A stretch of 38,024 bases of DNA from Methanolinea sp. UBA277. GTDB lineage: Archaea; Halobacteriota; Methanomicrobia; Methanomicrobiales; Methanospirillaceae. This document shows positions 1 through 7,415 of this stretch, piece after piece. Where the stretch lies: assembly GCA_002499905.1 (NCBI GenBank), contig DANP01000026.1:1-38024 (forward strand). Direction: 5' to 3'. How positions within the stretch are numbered: position 1 is the stretch's first letter; each line of letters starts with the position of its first letter. The translations under genes and the position numbers were made by a program. The notes below the pieces were generated by a model. It did not search any database. It had not been told where the DNA came from and was given only the letters and a program-made list of their open reading frames with translations.

Positions 1-233
1 GTTATGCTGATCTTAGTGAGGACTAACCTAAAAATTATAGAAGTACTGAGGATGGTATAGAGAAGACCGGCCAGAAGCAGGGCGGCCATCCCGCAGAACA
101 GGTACCCTATCAACGGCAATGGCTGACTCCATGCCGCGGGCCACTTCACCAGGAGATACCACAGGATCCACAGGTTCAACCCGATGCCGGCCAGCGTGAT
201 CGGGACCCATGTGAGCAGGGGGGGCACTCTCAC
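1..233 (-). CDS. Partial small membrane protein, cut by left edge
   Basis: The reverse strand stays open from a GTG at 233 (a second GTG at 227) to the window edge. It encodes two strongly hydrophobic stretches, one starting LLTWVPITLAG and one around GYLFCGMAALLLAGLLY, so an integral membrane protein is likely. The competing reading frame from an ATG at 255 (or 240) gives a proline- and arginine-rich product without domain character, and the two frames are separated by a run of seven C/G at 218-224. Either the gene starts at one of the GTG codons, or the ATG start is joined to the hydrophobic frame by a homopolymer indel. I see no clear ribosome binding site. I do not recognise the family, and the C-terminus lies outside the window. 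Confidence 0.35.
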   Translation of the reverse strand, partial: MRVPPLLTWVPITLAGIGLNLWILWYLLVKWPAAWSQPLPLIGYLFCGMAALLLAGLLYTILSTSIIFRLVLTKISI

Positions 234-317
234 TCTGCATGATACGTGAGCTCATATCAGCTCCCCGTTATTTGTCAACTTCTACCATAGGTGAAACGAA
301 ACGGGCTTGGGGTTGAC

Positions 318-629
318 ATGAAAAATTTACGTCTCGTTATAGGTATCGTCGTTATCCTTGCCGTTGTATGTTCACCTGCTCTCGCGATCAGCATGAGCGA
401 TTTGATTTCGCAACATCAGGGGCAATCCACTATATTGTGTTTATTCGAGCGGCATCGCGCCCTCAATGTATATGAAAGCGATGTATTTCTAGTCAATGAA
501 AGGCTAAATGTATATGCTGATCGTCGGGAATGGCGTTTGTATTTCAATCCAGTTATCGTAACAGAAAGACCAGTTTGGAGGTGGTACGAGGGGCCTGCTA
601 TCGAATATGAGCCTGGTATGGTCCGCTGA
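318..629 (+). CDS. Small exported protein, unknown function
   Basis: About 103 residues from ATG 318. The first 23 residues form a classic signal peptide: Lys-Asn-Leu-Arg, then a hydrophobic core (VIGIVVILAVV), then a SPALA cleavage site. A GTG at 291 would add nine residues ahead of it. I prefer ATG 318 because the signal peptide then starts cleanly and GGGGTTG lies just upstream. The mature part, about 80 residues, is rich in Tyr, Arg and Glu with a single Cys, and matches no family I know. Its 3' end overlaps by 23 bases, in another frame, the open frame of the following orphan module, suggesting that the C-terminus was created or cut by a recombination event. The mature N-terminus (SMSDLISQHQGQST) faintly resembles that of the exported protein at 31316. 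Confidence 0.5.
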   Translation: MKNLRLVIGIVVILAVVCSPALAISMSDLISQHQGQSTILCLFERHRALNVYESDVFLVNERLNVYADRREWRLYFNPVIVTERPVWRWYEGPAIEYEPGMVR

Positions 630-990
630 TCCGGCGATGGCTGGAAGAGCGAACTTTGGATTTGTATCAAAATATCAGAAAGGCGCAAATGTGCCGACCG
701 TTCAGACGCAGTTTGAGTTCCAGGCTGCCGATTTCACGTTCCATTCGACCAGCTACGATTGGCTCGTTATAGCCGGGACTAGGGCGCAGTTCAAGGGTAG
801 TGGTATCGTAAATGGTCAGGGCGACTACGGTTTCATGTTGACCGCAGTTGATGGCACGCCCGACTTATTCCGCCTCAAGGTCTGGGATAAGGGAACTAAT
901 GCAATCGTCTACGACAATAAAATGGGTGCAGAAGATAATGCGGTTCCGACTGCTATTAGTCGCGGGTCGATCGTGGTTCACAAGAAGTGA
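607..990 (+). pseudogene. Orphan C-terminal module of a large surface protein
   Basis: This frame encodes a compact module beginning about ADPAMAGRANFGFVSKYQKG and including SYDWLVIAG, GDYGFMLTAVDG and a final GSIVVHKK. From memory of the family, this pattern occurs at the C-terminus of very large secreted repeat proteins (PKD, Ig-like or HYR type) in methanogens and some bacteria, usually preceded by hundreds of residues and a signal peptide. Here there is neither: the frame opens only after a stop at 559-561, and the recognisable homology starts about residue 6 from ATG 607. It is most simply a gene remnant or a displaced cassette. Translation as a short cytoplasmic protein from ATG 607 or 637 cannot be excluded. 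A T-run follows the stop. Confidence 0.55.
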
Positions 991-1003
991 ACCCTTTTTT
1001 TAG
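991..1003 (+). terminator. T-rich terminator
   Basis: Seven T residues at 995-1001 lie directly after the stop codon of the preceding module. Archaeal intrinsic termination often needs only such a T-tract. No strong hairpin is visible. Confidence 0.4.
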
Positions 1004-1205
1004 TTGGTTTAAATCAGATAACTAGAACCTATATATATCCAATTTGCAGCATCAACTGGAACCTTGTTTTTATCGCAGAATAGATACTGGTGTATGGCAG
1101 GGCCTTATTGCATCATAGGGGATGCCACAGCAGCATGGGTTAATACGTGGATTCCTGCCTGATTGAAAAATAGAACAGAAAAAAATAAGGAGATAATTTT
1201 CACTC
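1004..1205. other. AT-rich intergenic gap
   Basis: About 200 bases between two converging transcription units. It holds a TATA-like stretch (CTATATATATCC) at about 1029-1040 with no open frame behind it, and the T-rich end of the ilv operon read on the minus strand. I see no other gene or RNA. Confidence 0.5.
1166..1185 (-). terminator. Terminator of leuA/cimA-ilvB-ilvN operon
   Basis: On the minus strand, 20-40 bases past the ilvN stop, come T7 (1185-1179) and T5 (1170-1166). This suggests that the operon ends after ilvN and that ilvC, often next in related operons, is not co-transcribed here. Confidence 0.5.
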
Positions 1206-1709
1206 TTATTTTGCGCTCTTTACCGTCTTTGCTCCCCGGAGCATGGCGATCTTGCCGGTCCGGATCAGCTCTTTAACGCCGTATTGGCGCAGCAGCTTCT
1301 CCAGGGCATCGATCTTCTCCGTGTCCCCGGCGACCGAGAGGGTGACCGTTCTTGTCCCCACGTCGATGATCTGGGCCCGGAAGATGGTGGCCAGCTGCAT
1401 GACCTCGGCCCGGCCGCTCCCCGGGTCGGCGGAGACCTTGATCAGGGCAAGCTCCCGCTCCACCCGCTCATTTTCAGTGATGTCCGAGACCTTGATCACG
1501 TCGATCAGCTTGTTCAGCTGCTTCATCACCTGCTCGATCTGTGCATCGTCCCCGATGCAGACGATAGTGATCCGGCTTGTGCCCGGCTCCTCACAGGTCC
1601 CCACGGCAAGGCTCTCGATGTTGAATCCCCGCCGGGAGAAGAGGCCGGATACCCTGGAGAGGACCCCGGCCTTGTTCTCGACGAGCACGCTCAGGGTGTG
1701 GGCCTTCAT
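1206..1709 (-). CDS. ilvN: Acetolactate synthase, small regulatory subunit
   Basis: A 167-residue protein of the usual length for the AHAS regulatory subunit. The N-terminal ACT domain (residues about 4-75) opens with HTLSVLVENKAGVLSRVSGLF and the conserved RRGFNIESL segment; the C-terminal AHAS-small domain follows. The family binds the catalytic subunit IlvB, raises its activity and carries the valine feedback site at the ACT-dimer interface. The ATG overlaps the ilvB stop by four bases (ATGA), so translation is probably coupled, giving matched subunit amounts. It is the last gene of the operon, ahead of a T-rich terminator. The fit to the family is complete; only feedback sensitivity cannot be judged from sequence. 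Confidence 0.95.
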   Translation of the reverse strand: MKAHTLSVLVENKAGVLSRVSGLFSRRGFNIESLAVGTCEEPGTSRITIVCIGDDAQIEQVMKQLNKLIDVIKVSDITENERVERELALIKVSADPGSGRAEVMQLATIFRAQIIDVGTRTVTLSVAGDTEKIDALEKLLRQYGVKELIRTGKIAMLRGAKTVKSAK

Positions 1710-3382
1710 TCGTAGTTCCCCCCGATCATCTCGTTGATGGCTGCCCCTGCCGGGACCATGGGGAAGACATTCTCCTCCCGCTCAACCCGGAAGTCGAGGA
1801 CGAACGGGCCGTCCGTCTCGATCGCCGCTTTCAGGGCCGGCACCACGTCGTCTACTGACTCCACCTTGATCCCGTCCACCCCGTAGGCGTTGGCGACCTT
1901 GACGAAGTCGACCGGCGGGAGCTCGGTGAAGGAGTAGCGCCGGTCATGGAAGAGCTCCTGCCACTGCCGGACCATCCCCAGGAACCGGTTGTTCAGGATG
2001 GCCACCTTGACCGGGATGTTGTTGGTCGCCACCGTGGAGAGCTCCTGGATGTTCATCTGGAAGCTCCCGTCGCCGGCGATATCGAAGACCACCTGGTCCG
2101 GGCGGGCGAAGTGGGCCCCCATGGCAGCCGGGAACCCGTAGCCCATGGTGCCGAGTCCGCCGGAGGTGATCCAGGTCCGCGGTTTGCGGAAGCAGAAGTA
2201 CTGGGCGGTCCACATCTGGTTCTGCCCGACCTCGCTCACGATGATCCCTTCCCCCTTGAGGAGCTCCGAGAGCTGTTCCACGATGAACTGAGGGCGCAGC
2301 ACCCCGTCCCGCCGGTAGGAGAGGGGGTGCTTCTCCTTCCACCCCCGGATCCGGGAAAGCCACATATCATAGGCTTTCTTTTTCTGGATTTTTACCAGCA
2401 TATCCTGGAGGACCGATTTCGTATCGCCGACAATCGGGATATCGACCTTCTTGTTCTTGCCGATCTCAGCGGGGTCGATATCGATATGGATGATCTTTGC
2501 CTGGGAGGCGAAGGTGTCCAGTTTTCCGGTTACGCGGTCATCGAAGCGGGCACCGATGGCGATCAGGAGATCGGACTCGGTCACCGCGTAGTTGGCTGAC
2601 CGGGTCCCGTGCATCCCGAGCATCCCGAGGTTCAGGGGGTGGTCGCAGGGGACAGCCCCAAGGCCCATCAGGGTGGTGGTGACGGGGATCCCGAGCGTCT
2701 CGACGAGCGCCAGCAGTTCGGCTGAAGCATCCGATGAGATCACCCCGCCACCGGCATAGATCAGCGGCCGCTCGGACTCGAAGATCAGCTCGATGGCCTT
2801 GTCGATCTGTTTGGCGTGTCCCCTGATGGTCGGCTGGTAGCCGCGGAGGGTAACCGGCTCGGCTTCCGGAAACTCATACTCGATCGGTTTCGTGGACACA
2901 TCTTTCGGGAGGTCGATCAGGACAGGGCCTTTCCGCCCGGTCCCGGCGATGTAGAATGCTTCCCGCAGCACGTGGCCGAGGTCCTCGGTCCGCTTCACCA
3001 GGTAGTTGTGCTTGGTGATCGGGAGGGTGATGCCGGTAATATCCGACTCCTGGAATGCATCGTTCCCGAGCAGGCTGGTCGGGACCTGTCCGGTAATGGC
3101 CACGATGGGGACAGAATCCATGTAGGCCGTCGCAATCCCGGTCACCAGGTTGCAGGCTCCCGGTCCGGAAGTGGCCAGGCATACACCGACGCGGCCGCTG
3201 GCACGGGCAAACCCGTCAGCAGCGTGCGCGGCCGCCTGTTCATGCCGTACAAGGATATGCCGCAATGACGAGTCGTAGAGTTCATCATAGATCGGCAACA
3301 CTACACCGCCGGGGTACCCGAAAATGGTCTCGACCCCTTCGCGCTGCAGCCCTTCAACCAGGATTCTTGCTCCGGTCTTCAT
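1706..3382 (-). CDS. ilvB: Acetolactate synthase, large catalytic subunit
   Basis: A 558-residue thiamine-diphosphate enzyme that condenses two pyruvates to acetolactate (valine and leucine route), or pyruvate with 2-oxobutyrate to acetohydroxybutyrate (isoleucine route). The N-terminal pyrimidine-binding domain carries FGYPGG and the activating Glu about residue 48 (VRHEQAAAHAADG). The central domain is the Rossmann-like FAD-binding part. The C-terminal pyrophosphate-binding domain has the GDGSFQMN motif followed by about 25 residues and NN, the ThDP/Mg signature. The start lies inside the 3' end of the preceding leuA/cimA gene (29-base overlap), and the stop overlaps the ilvN start by four bases. 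Length and motifs match full-length AHAS rather than other ThDP decarboxylases. Confidence 0.95.
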   Translation of the reverse strand: MKTGARILVEGLQREGVETIFGYPGGVVLPIYDELYDSSLRHILVRHEQAAAHAADGFARASGRVGVCLATSGPGACNLVTGIATAYMDSVPIVAITGQVPTSLLGNDAFQESDITGITLPITKHNYLVKRTEDLGHVLREAFYIAGTGRKGPVLIDLPKDVSTKPIEYEFPEAEPVTLRGYQPTIRGHAKQIDKAIELIFESERPLIYAGGGVISSDASAELLALVETLGIPVTTTLMGLGAVPCDHPLNLGMLGMHGTRSANYAVTESDLLIAIGARFDDRVTGKLDTFASQAKIIHIDIDPAEIGKNKKVDIPIVGDTKSVLQDMLVKIQKKKAYDMWLSRIRGWKEKHPLSYRRDGVLRPQFIVEQLSELLKGEGIIVSEVGQNQMWTAQYFCFRKPRTWITSGGLGTMGYGFPAAMGAHFARPDQVVFDIAGDGSFQMNIQELSTVATNNIPVKVAILNNRFLGMVRQWQELFHDRRYSFTELPPVDFVKVANAYGVDGIKVESVDDVVPALKAAIETDGPFVLDFRVEREENVFPMVPAGAAINEMIGGNYE

Positions 3383-4869
3383 ATTCTTCCCTCAAAAGTC
3401 TGTTCATACCGGCGATCACCGCTTCGACACTTGCCATGATGATGTCCGTGCGGGCGCCTCGAGAGGTAATTATCTTTCCGTCTTTACTTAATCTTACCGT
3501 CACGTCCACGAGGGCATCGGTTCCGCCGTGGATGGCATCCACGTGGTACTCCTCAAGGGCGATGTCGGCAACCGCAGCCACCGACTTGCGGAGGGCCTCC
3601 ATGGCCGCGTCCACCGGCCCGGTCCCGGTCGCTGCACTGGTGATCTCCTCGCCGAGCACGTCCAGGGTCACCGATGCCGTGGGAATGACGTTGCTCCCGC
3701 TCACCACCGTGAACTGCTTCATCTTCAGCACTGGTTTGCACTCGATGGCCATCACCGCCTCGGCAACGGCCATCAGGTCGGCATCCGTGACCCGCATCCC
3801 CCGGTCACCAAGATCCTTGATCCTCCTGACGATCTCCTTCAGCTGCTGCTGATCCGCGTGGTAGTGGAGCTCGGTCAGCGCCGCCTCCACCGATGCCGAT
3901 CCGGAATGCTTTCCGAGCAGGATCCGGCGCTTCCTCCCGATTATCTCAGGCGGGACCGGCTCGTAGGTGCTCGGTTCCCGGAGCACCCCGTGGGCATGGA
4001 TCCCGCTCTCGTGGGTGAAGGCCATCTCCCCCACGATGGCCTTGTTGGTCGGGAGGTCAACGCCGGTCAGCCGCGATACCATCACCGAAAGGGGGTAGAG
4101 ATCCCTGGTCTTGATCCCGGTCCGGTGGTCGTACAGGATCTCGAGCGCCATCACCAGCTCCTCGAACGACACGTTGCCGGCCCGCTCACCAAGGCCGTTG
4201 ACCGTGGTATGGGCACAGGTCGCCCCTGCCTTGAGGGCGGATACGGTGTTGGCCATCCCCATCCCAAGGTCATCATGGCAGTGGATGGAGAGCGGGGCGA
4301 TGCACAGCGGAGGGATGATTTCCGCAACCCGCTCCGGGGTGAGCAGCCCGACCGTATCACAGAAGCAGAGCCGGTCAGCTCCATGATCGAGGCCCCCGGC
4401 ATAGACCTTCAGGATGAACGCGGGATCGGCACGCGATGCATCCTCCCCCGAGAGCTCCACGATCAGACCCCGTTCTCTGGCATAGCTGACCGCGGACATG
4501 GCCATGTCATAGATCTCCGGACGGGTCTTCCGCATCTTCTTCTCAATGTGGAGGTCGCTCACCGGGATGACCAGGTGCACCGAGTCGGCACCAAAGTCCG
4601 CTGCATAATCGATGTCAAGCTGCACGGCCCGGACATAAGTGCAGATCTCTGCAGAGAGACCGGCCGATGAGATGAGCCTGAGTGCTTCACGTTCCCCTTC
4701 GGATGCTGCCGCTGAACCGACCTCGATGACGTGCACGCCGATATCGGAAAGGCGTGACGCAATCTCTAATTTTTCGTCGGGTTTCAGCGAGACGCCGGGT
4801 GTCTGTTCCCCGTCCCGTAAGGTAGTGTCAAAAAAGCGTACTCCGTTAGCAAATAAAACGATCTGTCAT
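3354..4869 (-). CDS. leuA: 2-isopropylmalate or citramalate synthase, start disrupted by apparent frameshift
   Basis: A DRE-TIM metallolyase: acetyl-CoA condenses with 2-oxoisovalerate (LeuA) or pyruvate (CimA). The frame reads through RFFDTTLRDGEQTPGVSL, holding the catalytic Arg-Asp, then the SVHLVIP, SIHCHDDLGMGMAN (metal histidines) and ERAGN segments, and a C-terminal LeuA dimer domain ending near TDIIMASVEAVIAGMN. The frame carrying RFFDTT has no ATG, GTG or TTG between a stop just upstream and that motif. The first in-frame standard start is the GTG at 4736, inside GVHVIEVG, which would remove the catalytic strand. An ATG at 4869 in a neighbouring frame joins the correct frame if one base of the four-base run at 4855-4858 is skipped, giving about 504 residues beginning MTDRLFANGVRFF. 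That length is normal. LeuA versus CimA is unresolved; linkage to ilvBN suits both. Confidence 0.8.
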
Positions 4870-4924
4870 GGAAATTCCACCACAAATGTAAAGCTGGTGT
4901 CCGGGGATACTTAACAGTTTGGAT

Positions 4925-4931
4925 AAAAAAA
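4925..4931 (-). terminator. T-run after the DUF4013 gene
   Basis: On the minus strand T7 lies directly after the stop codon of the membrane-protein gene and ahead of leuA/cimA, consistent with the two being separate transcription units. Confidence 0.45.
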
Positions 4932-4935
4932 GGAT

Positions 4936-5727
4936 TCAGGCCGTAACCGGCGCAGCCGGCTCACCGCTCTCGTAGAGCAACGTGATATACCGGGTGAAAA
5001 ATACCGCGATGAACGGAGAAATGATCAGCTGGATTATTCCGCCAATGTAGGGGATCATGCCCAGAATGATCTGGACAATGACAATAATGGCGACTCCTAT
5101 GATCAGGGCAAGGATATAGGTGCCCCATCCGATTTTGCCGATGGTGGCCATGATGGCGGAAAGATTGAATGCTTCCCCGATACGTCCCGTCCGGGCAAAC
5201 CGTACAACGCCGATAATTGCAAAAAGTCCGATAATGAATGCAACGATAACTGCTACGAGAACACCGACTATGACACCGCCAATGACCGGGAGAATGGCAT
5301 CGAAGTCTGTTCCTGCGGACATGGCAGCCATAATCGCCGCTCCTGCGGTGAATATGAGAATGATGATAACCGGGATCGAATAGATGATTTCAATCACGGT
5401 GTACTTGATACCGTCATTAAACAACGTGCCGAAGCCGGAGACTGCCGGTAATGGTTGTTCACCCCGGAAGATTTTCAGCATGTAGCCCATGTAGAATGCG
5501 CCAAGTGCAATTGCCACGATTATCGCGACGATGAAAACTGTGATCAGAGTCATCATGTCCGGCATCGTCCCTGTCATGAATGAAGGGATGAGGAATATTA
5601 CCCCGAGAATGAAAGGAACTACGGGTAACAGGGCCAGGATGATCAACAGAATCCAAGTTGCCGGGTTTCCGAAAAGACCATCTTTCGTATACTCAAAAGA
5701 GTCGCCAATCAGCTTTCCATAATCCAT
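4936..5727 (-). CDS. DUF4013-type multi-pass membrane protein
   Basis: A 263-residue, very hydrophobic protein with about six predicted membrane segments: near residues 20-50, 60-85, 110-135, 145-175, 200-225 and 230-250. The N-terminus MDYGKLIGDSFEYTKDGLFG and the GYMLKIFRGE-LPAVSGFGTLFNDGIKY segment match my memory of the archaeal DUF4013 family, whose function is unknown. The start is well supported by a GAGGTT ribosome binding site six bases ahead of the ATG. It lies alone between T-runs: T7 follows it, and the end of purH lies upstream. A 20-base hairpin-forming repeat sits in its upstream region. No enzyme motif is visible, so I infer only a membrane location. Confidence 0.75.
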   Translation of the reverse strand: MDYGKLIGDSFEYTKDGLFGNPATWILLIILALLPVVPFILGVIFLIPSFMTGTMPDMMTLITVFIVAIIVAIALGAFYMGYMLKIFRGEQPLPAVSGFGTLFNDGIKYTVIEIIYSIPVIIILIFTAGAAIMAAMSAGTDFDAILPVIGGVIVGVLVAVIVAFIIGLFAIIGVVRFARTGRIGEAFNLSAIMATIGKIGWGTYILALIIGVAIIVIVQIILGMIPYIGGIIQLIISPFIAVFFTRYITLLYESGEPAAPVTA

Positions 5728-5747
5728 GTGTATAACCTCTTTTTTAC

Positions 5748-5767
5748 CTGAAAGATTGGATTTTCAG
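5748..5767. promoter_or_regulatory. Inverted repeat upstream of DUF4013 gene
   Basis: CTGAAA (5748-5753) and TTTCAG (5762-5767) form a 6-base inverted repeat with an 8-base loop, 21 bases before the ATG of the membrane-protein gene and behind the T6 run (5776-5771) that follows purH. It could be a leader hairpin or operator, or part of the purH terminator zone. Confidence 0.3.
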
Positions 5768-5804
5768 AAGAAAAAAGAGCTGCAGGGTGGGGGGTTGTTT
5801 CTCT

Positions 5805-7289
5805 CTAATGCCGGAAATAACGCACACCGGTGAAGATCATGGCCATGTTCAGGGTGTTTGCCGCTGCAATCACTTCGGCGTCCCGGATCGACCCGCCGGG
5901 CTGGATGAGAGCCGTGGCTCCGGCAGCGGCGGCGATCTCGAGGGTATCAGGGAACGGCAGGAAAGCATCGGATGCGACGACCGACCCGACAAGTGAGAAG
6001 AGGGATTTGTCGATGGCGATCTTTGCGGCGTCCACGCGGCTCATCTGCCCGGCTCCGATTCCGAGTGTCCGCTCCTGGTTGGCAAAGATGATGGTATTGC
6101 TCCTGGTGTGTTTGCAGACCTTCCATGCGAGGGTGAGCGCTGTAAGTTCCTGCGGGGTGGCGTCACGGTCGGTTATCGCCTCCCAGTGCTCGCGGTAGGG
6201 AGGAGTCTCCTGCAGGAGGAGGCCTCCGTCGATGGTCCGGAGCTCGGGTCCCGGCGAGGGGCCGGGGAGGATCAGGACCCGCATGTTCTCCTTCTTCTTC
6301 ATGGCCGAAATAGCGTCGGGCGTAAAGGACGGTGCTGCGATGACCTCTACAAAGGTTTCGCAGATCTCCTCTGCAAGGGGAAGCCCGATCTCGCGGTTGA
6401 TGGCGACGACCGATCCGTATGCCGAGATGGGATCGACATCGCGGGCATGGACATAGGCTTCGAGGGGATATTCGCCCACGGCAACCCCGCAGGGGTTGTT
6501 GTGCTTCACGATGATCGCGGCAGGTTCCTCAAACTCCCGCACCAGCCCTGCTGCAGCATGGAGGTCGAGATAGTTGTTGTAGGACATTTCCTTTCCCTGG
6601 AGTGGGACTGCTGCCGCGATACCTGTCTCGCCGAAGACCGCTCCTTTCTGGTGCGGATTCTCCCCGTACCGGAGCCTTCTGCCATTCCGTACCTGGATGG
6701 TGAGGATCCCCGGGAGATCCTGGCCAACGGTCTGGAAATGGTTGCTGATCGCTGCGTCATACGCTGCCGTCAGGGCAAAGGCTTTCTTTGCAAGGGAGAA
6801 GCGCTGCTCCGGAGAGAAGCCTCCGGATTCGAGCGCCCGGGAAACCAGGGGGTAATCGGCAGGATCGCTGATCACCGCAACGTCGCGGAAATTTTTGGCT
6901 GCCGCCCGGATCATGGCCGGGCCGCCGATATCGATATACTCGACCAGGTTACCAAGATCGGGAATGGTGGCCGCCATCTCCTCAAAGGGGTAGAGGTTTG
7001 CCACCAGCAGGTCGATGGGGTGGATGCCCTGTTCAGACATTGCCGGGTCGTCCACCCCCCGCCGTCCGAGCAGACCCCCATGCACCTTGGGGTGGAGGGT
7101 TTTGACCCGCCCGTTCATCATCTCCGGAGAACCGGTGTATGCCGAGACTTCGGTGAAATCGATGCCGGCTTCCCGCAACAGCGTTCCGGTGCCACCGGAC
7201 GAGAGGATCCCGACCTTGTGTGCGGCGAGCGCCCGGGCCAGGTCGAGGATTCCCCGTTTGTCCCATACAGAGATCAGAGCCCACTTCAT
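5805..7289 (-). CDS. purH: Bifunctional AICAR formyltransferase / IMP cyclohydrolase
   Basis: A 494-residue protein of the two-domain bacterial type catalysing the last two steps of IMP synthesis. The N-terminal MGS-like IMP cyclohydrolase domain begins KWALISVWDK and contains SSGGTGTLL, NGRVKTLHPKVHGGLL and the YIDIGGPAMIRAAAKN loop. The C-terminal AICAR transformylase domain has RYGENPHQ, the catalytic Lys-His in IVKHNNPCG, and DPISAYGSVVA. I chose ATG 7289, where homology starts; the frame extends 38 codons upstream to 7403 with no domain character. Many archaea instead use PurP and PurO for these steps, so a bacterial-type PurH points to old horizontal acquisition. It stands alone, divergent from the PAPS-reductase-like gene, with T6 after its stop. 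Confidence 0.93.
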   Translation of the reverse strand: MKWALISVWDKRGILDLARALAAHKVGILSSGGTGTLLREAGIDFTEVSAYTGSPEMMNGRVKTLHPKVHGGLLGRRGVDDPAMSEQGIHPIDLLVANLYPFEEMAATIPDLGNLVEYIDIGGPAMIRAAAKNFRDVAVISDPADYPLVSRALESGGFSPEQRFSLAKKAFALTAAYDAAISNHFQTVGQDLPGILTIQVRNGRRLRYGENPHQKGAVFGETGIAAAVPLQGKEMSYNNYLDLHAAAGLVREFEEPAAIIVKHNNPCGVAVGEYPLEAYVHARDVDPISAYGSVVAINREIGLPLAEEICETFVEVIAAPSFTPDAISAMKKKENMRVLILPGPSPGPELRTIDGGLLLQETPPYREHWEAITDRDATPQELTALTLAWKVCKHTRSNTIIFANQERTLGIGAGQMSRVDAAKIAIDKSLFSLVGSVVASDAFLPFPDTLEIAAAAGATALIQPGGSIRDAEVIAAANTLNMAMIFTGVRYFRH

Positions 7290-7415
7290 GAGAACTACTG
7301 TGCCATGATCTGTTATCAGGTTGATGCAGGGTTCAGGTTTCCCCACGGGGAGGGGCCGGGACAGGGTTCTCCTTTGTGAAGGGTTATCCCCTCCGGTGCA
7401 CAACGTTTGAATACG

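Noticed and set aside
3528..4670. Long open frame on the plus strand opposite leuA/cimA
   Set aside because: It is a shadow of GC-rich coding DNA; the product is rich in His, Arg, Gly and Pro with no domain, while the opposite strand has clear catalytic motifs.
6108..7379. Long open frame on the plus strand opposite purH
   Set aside because: Same reason: purH motifs lie on the minus strand throughout.
7290..7403. 38-codon upstream extension of purH
   Set aside because: The family start is KWALISVWDK, reached from ATG 7289; the extension has no conserved features.
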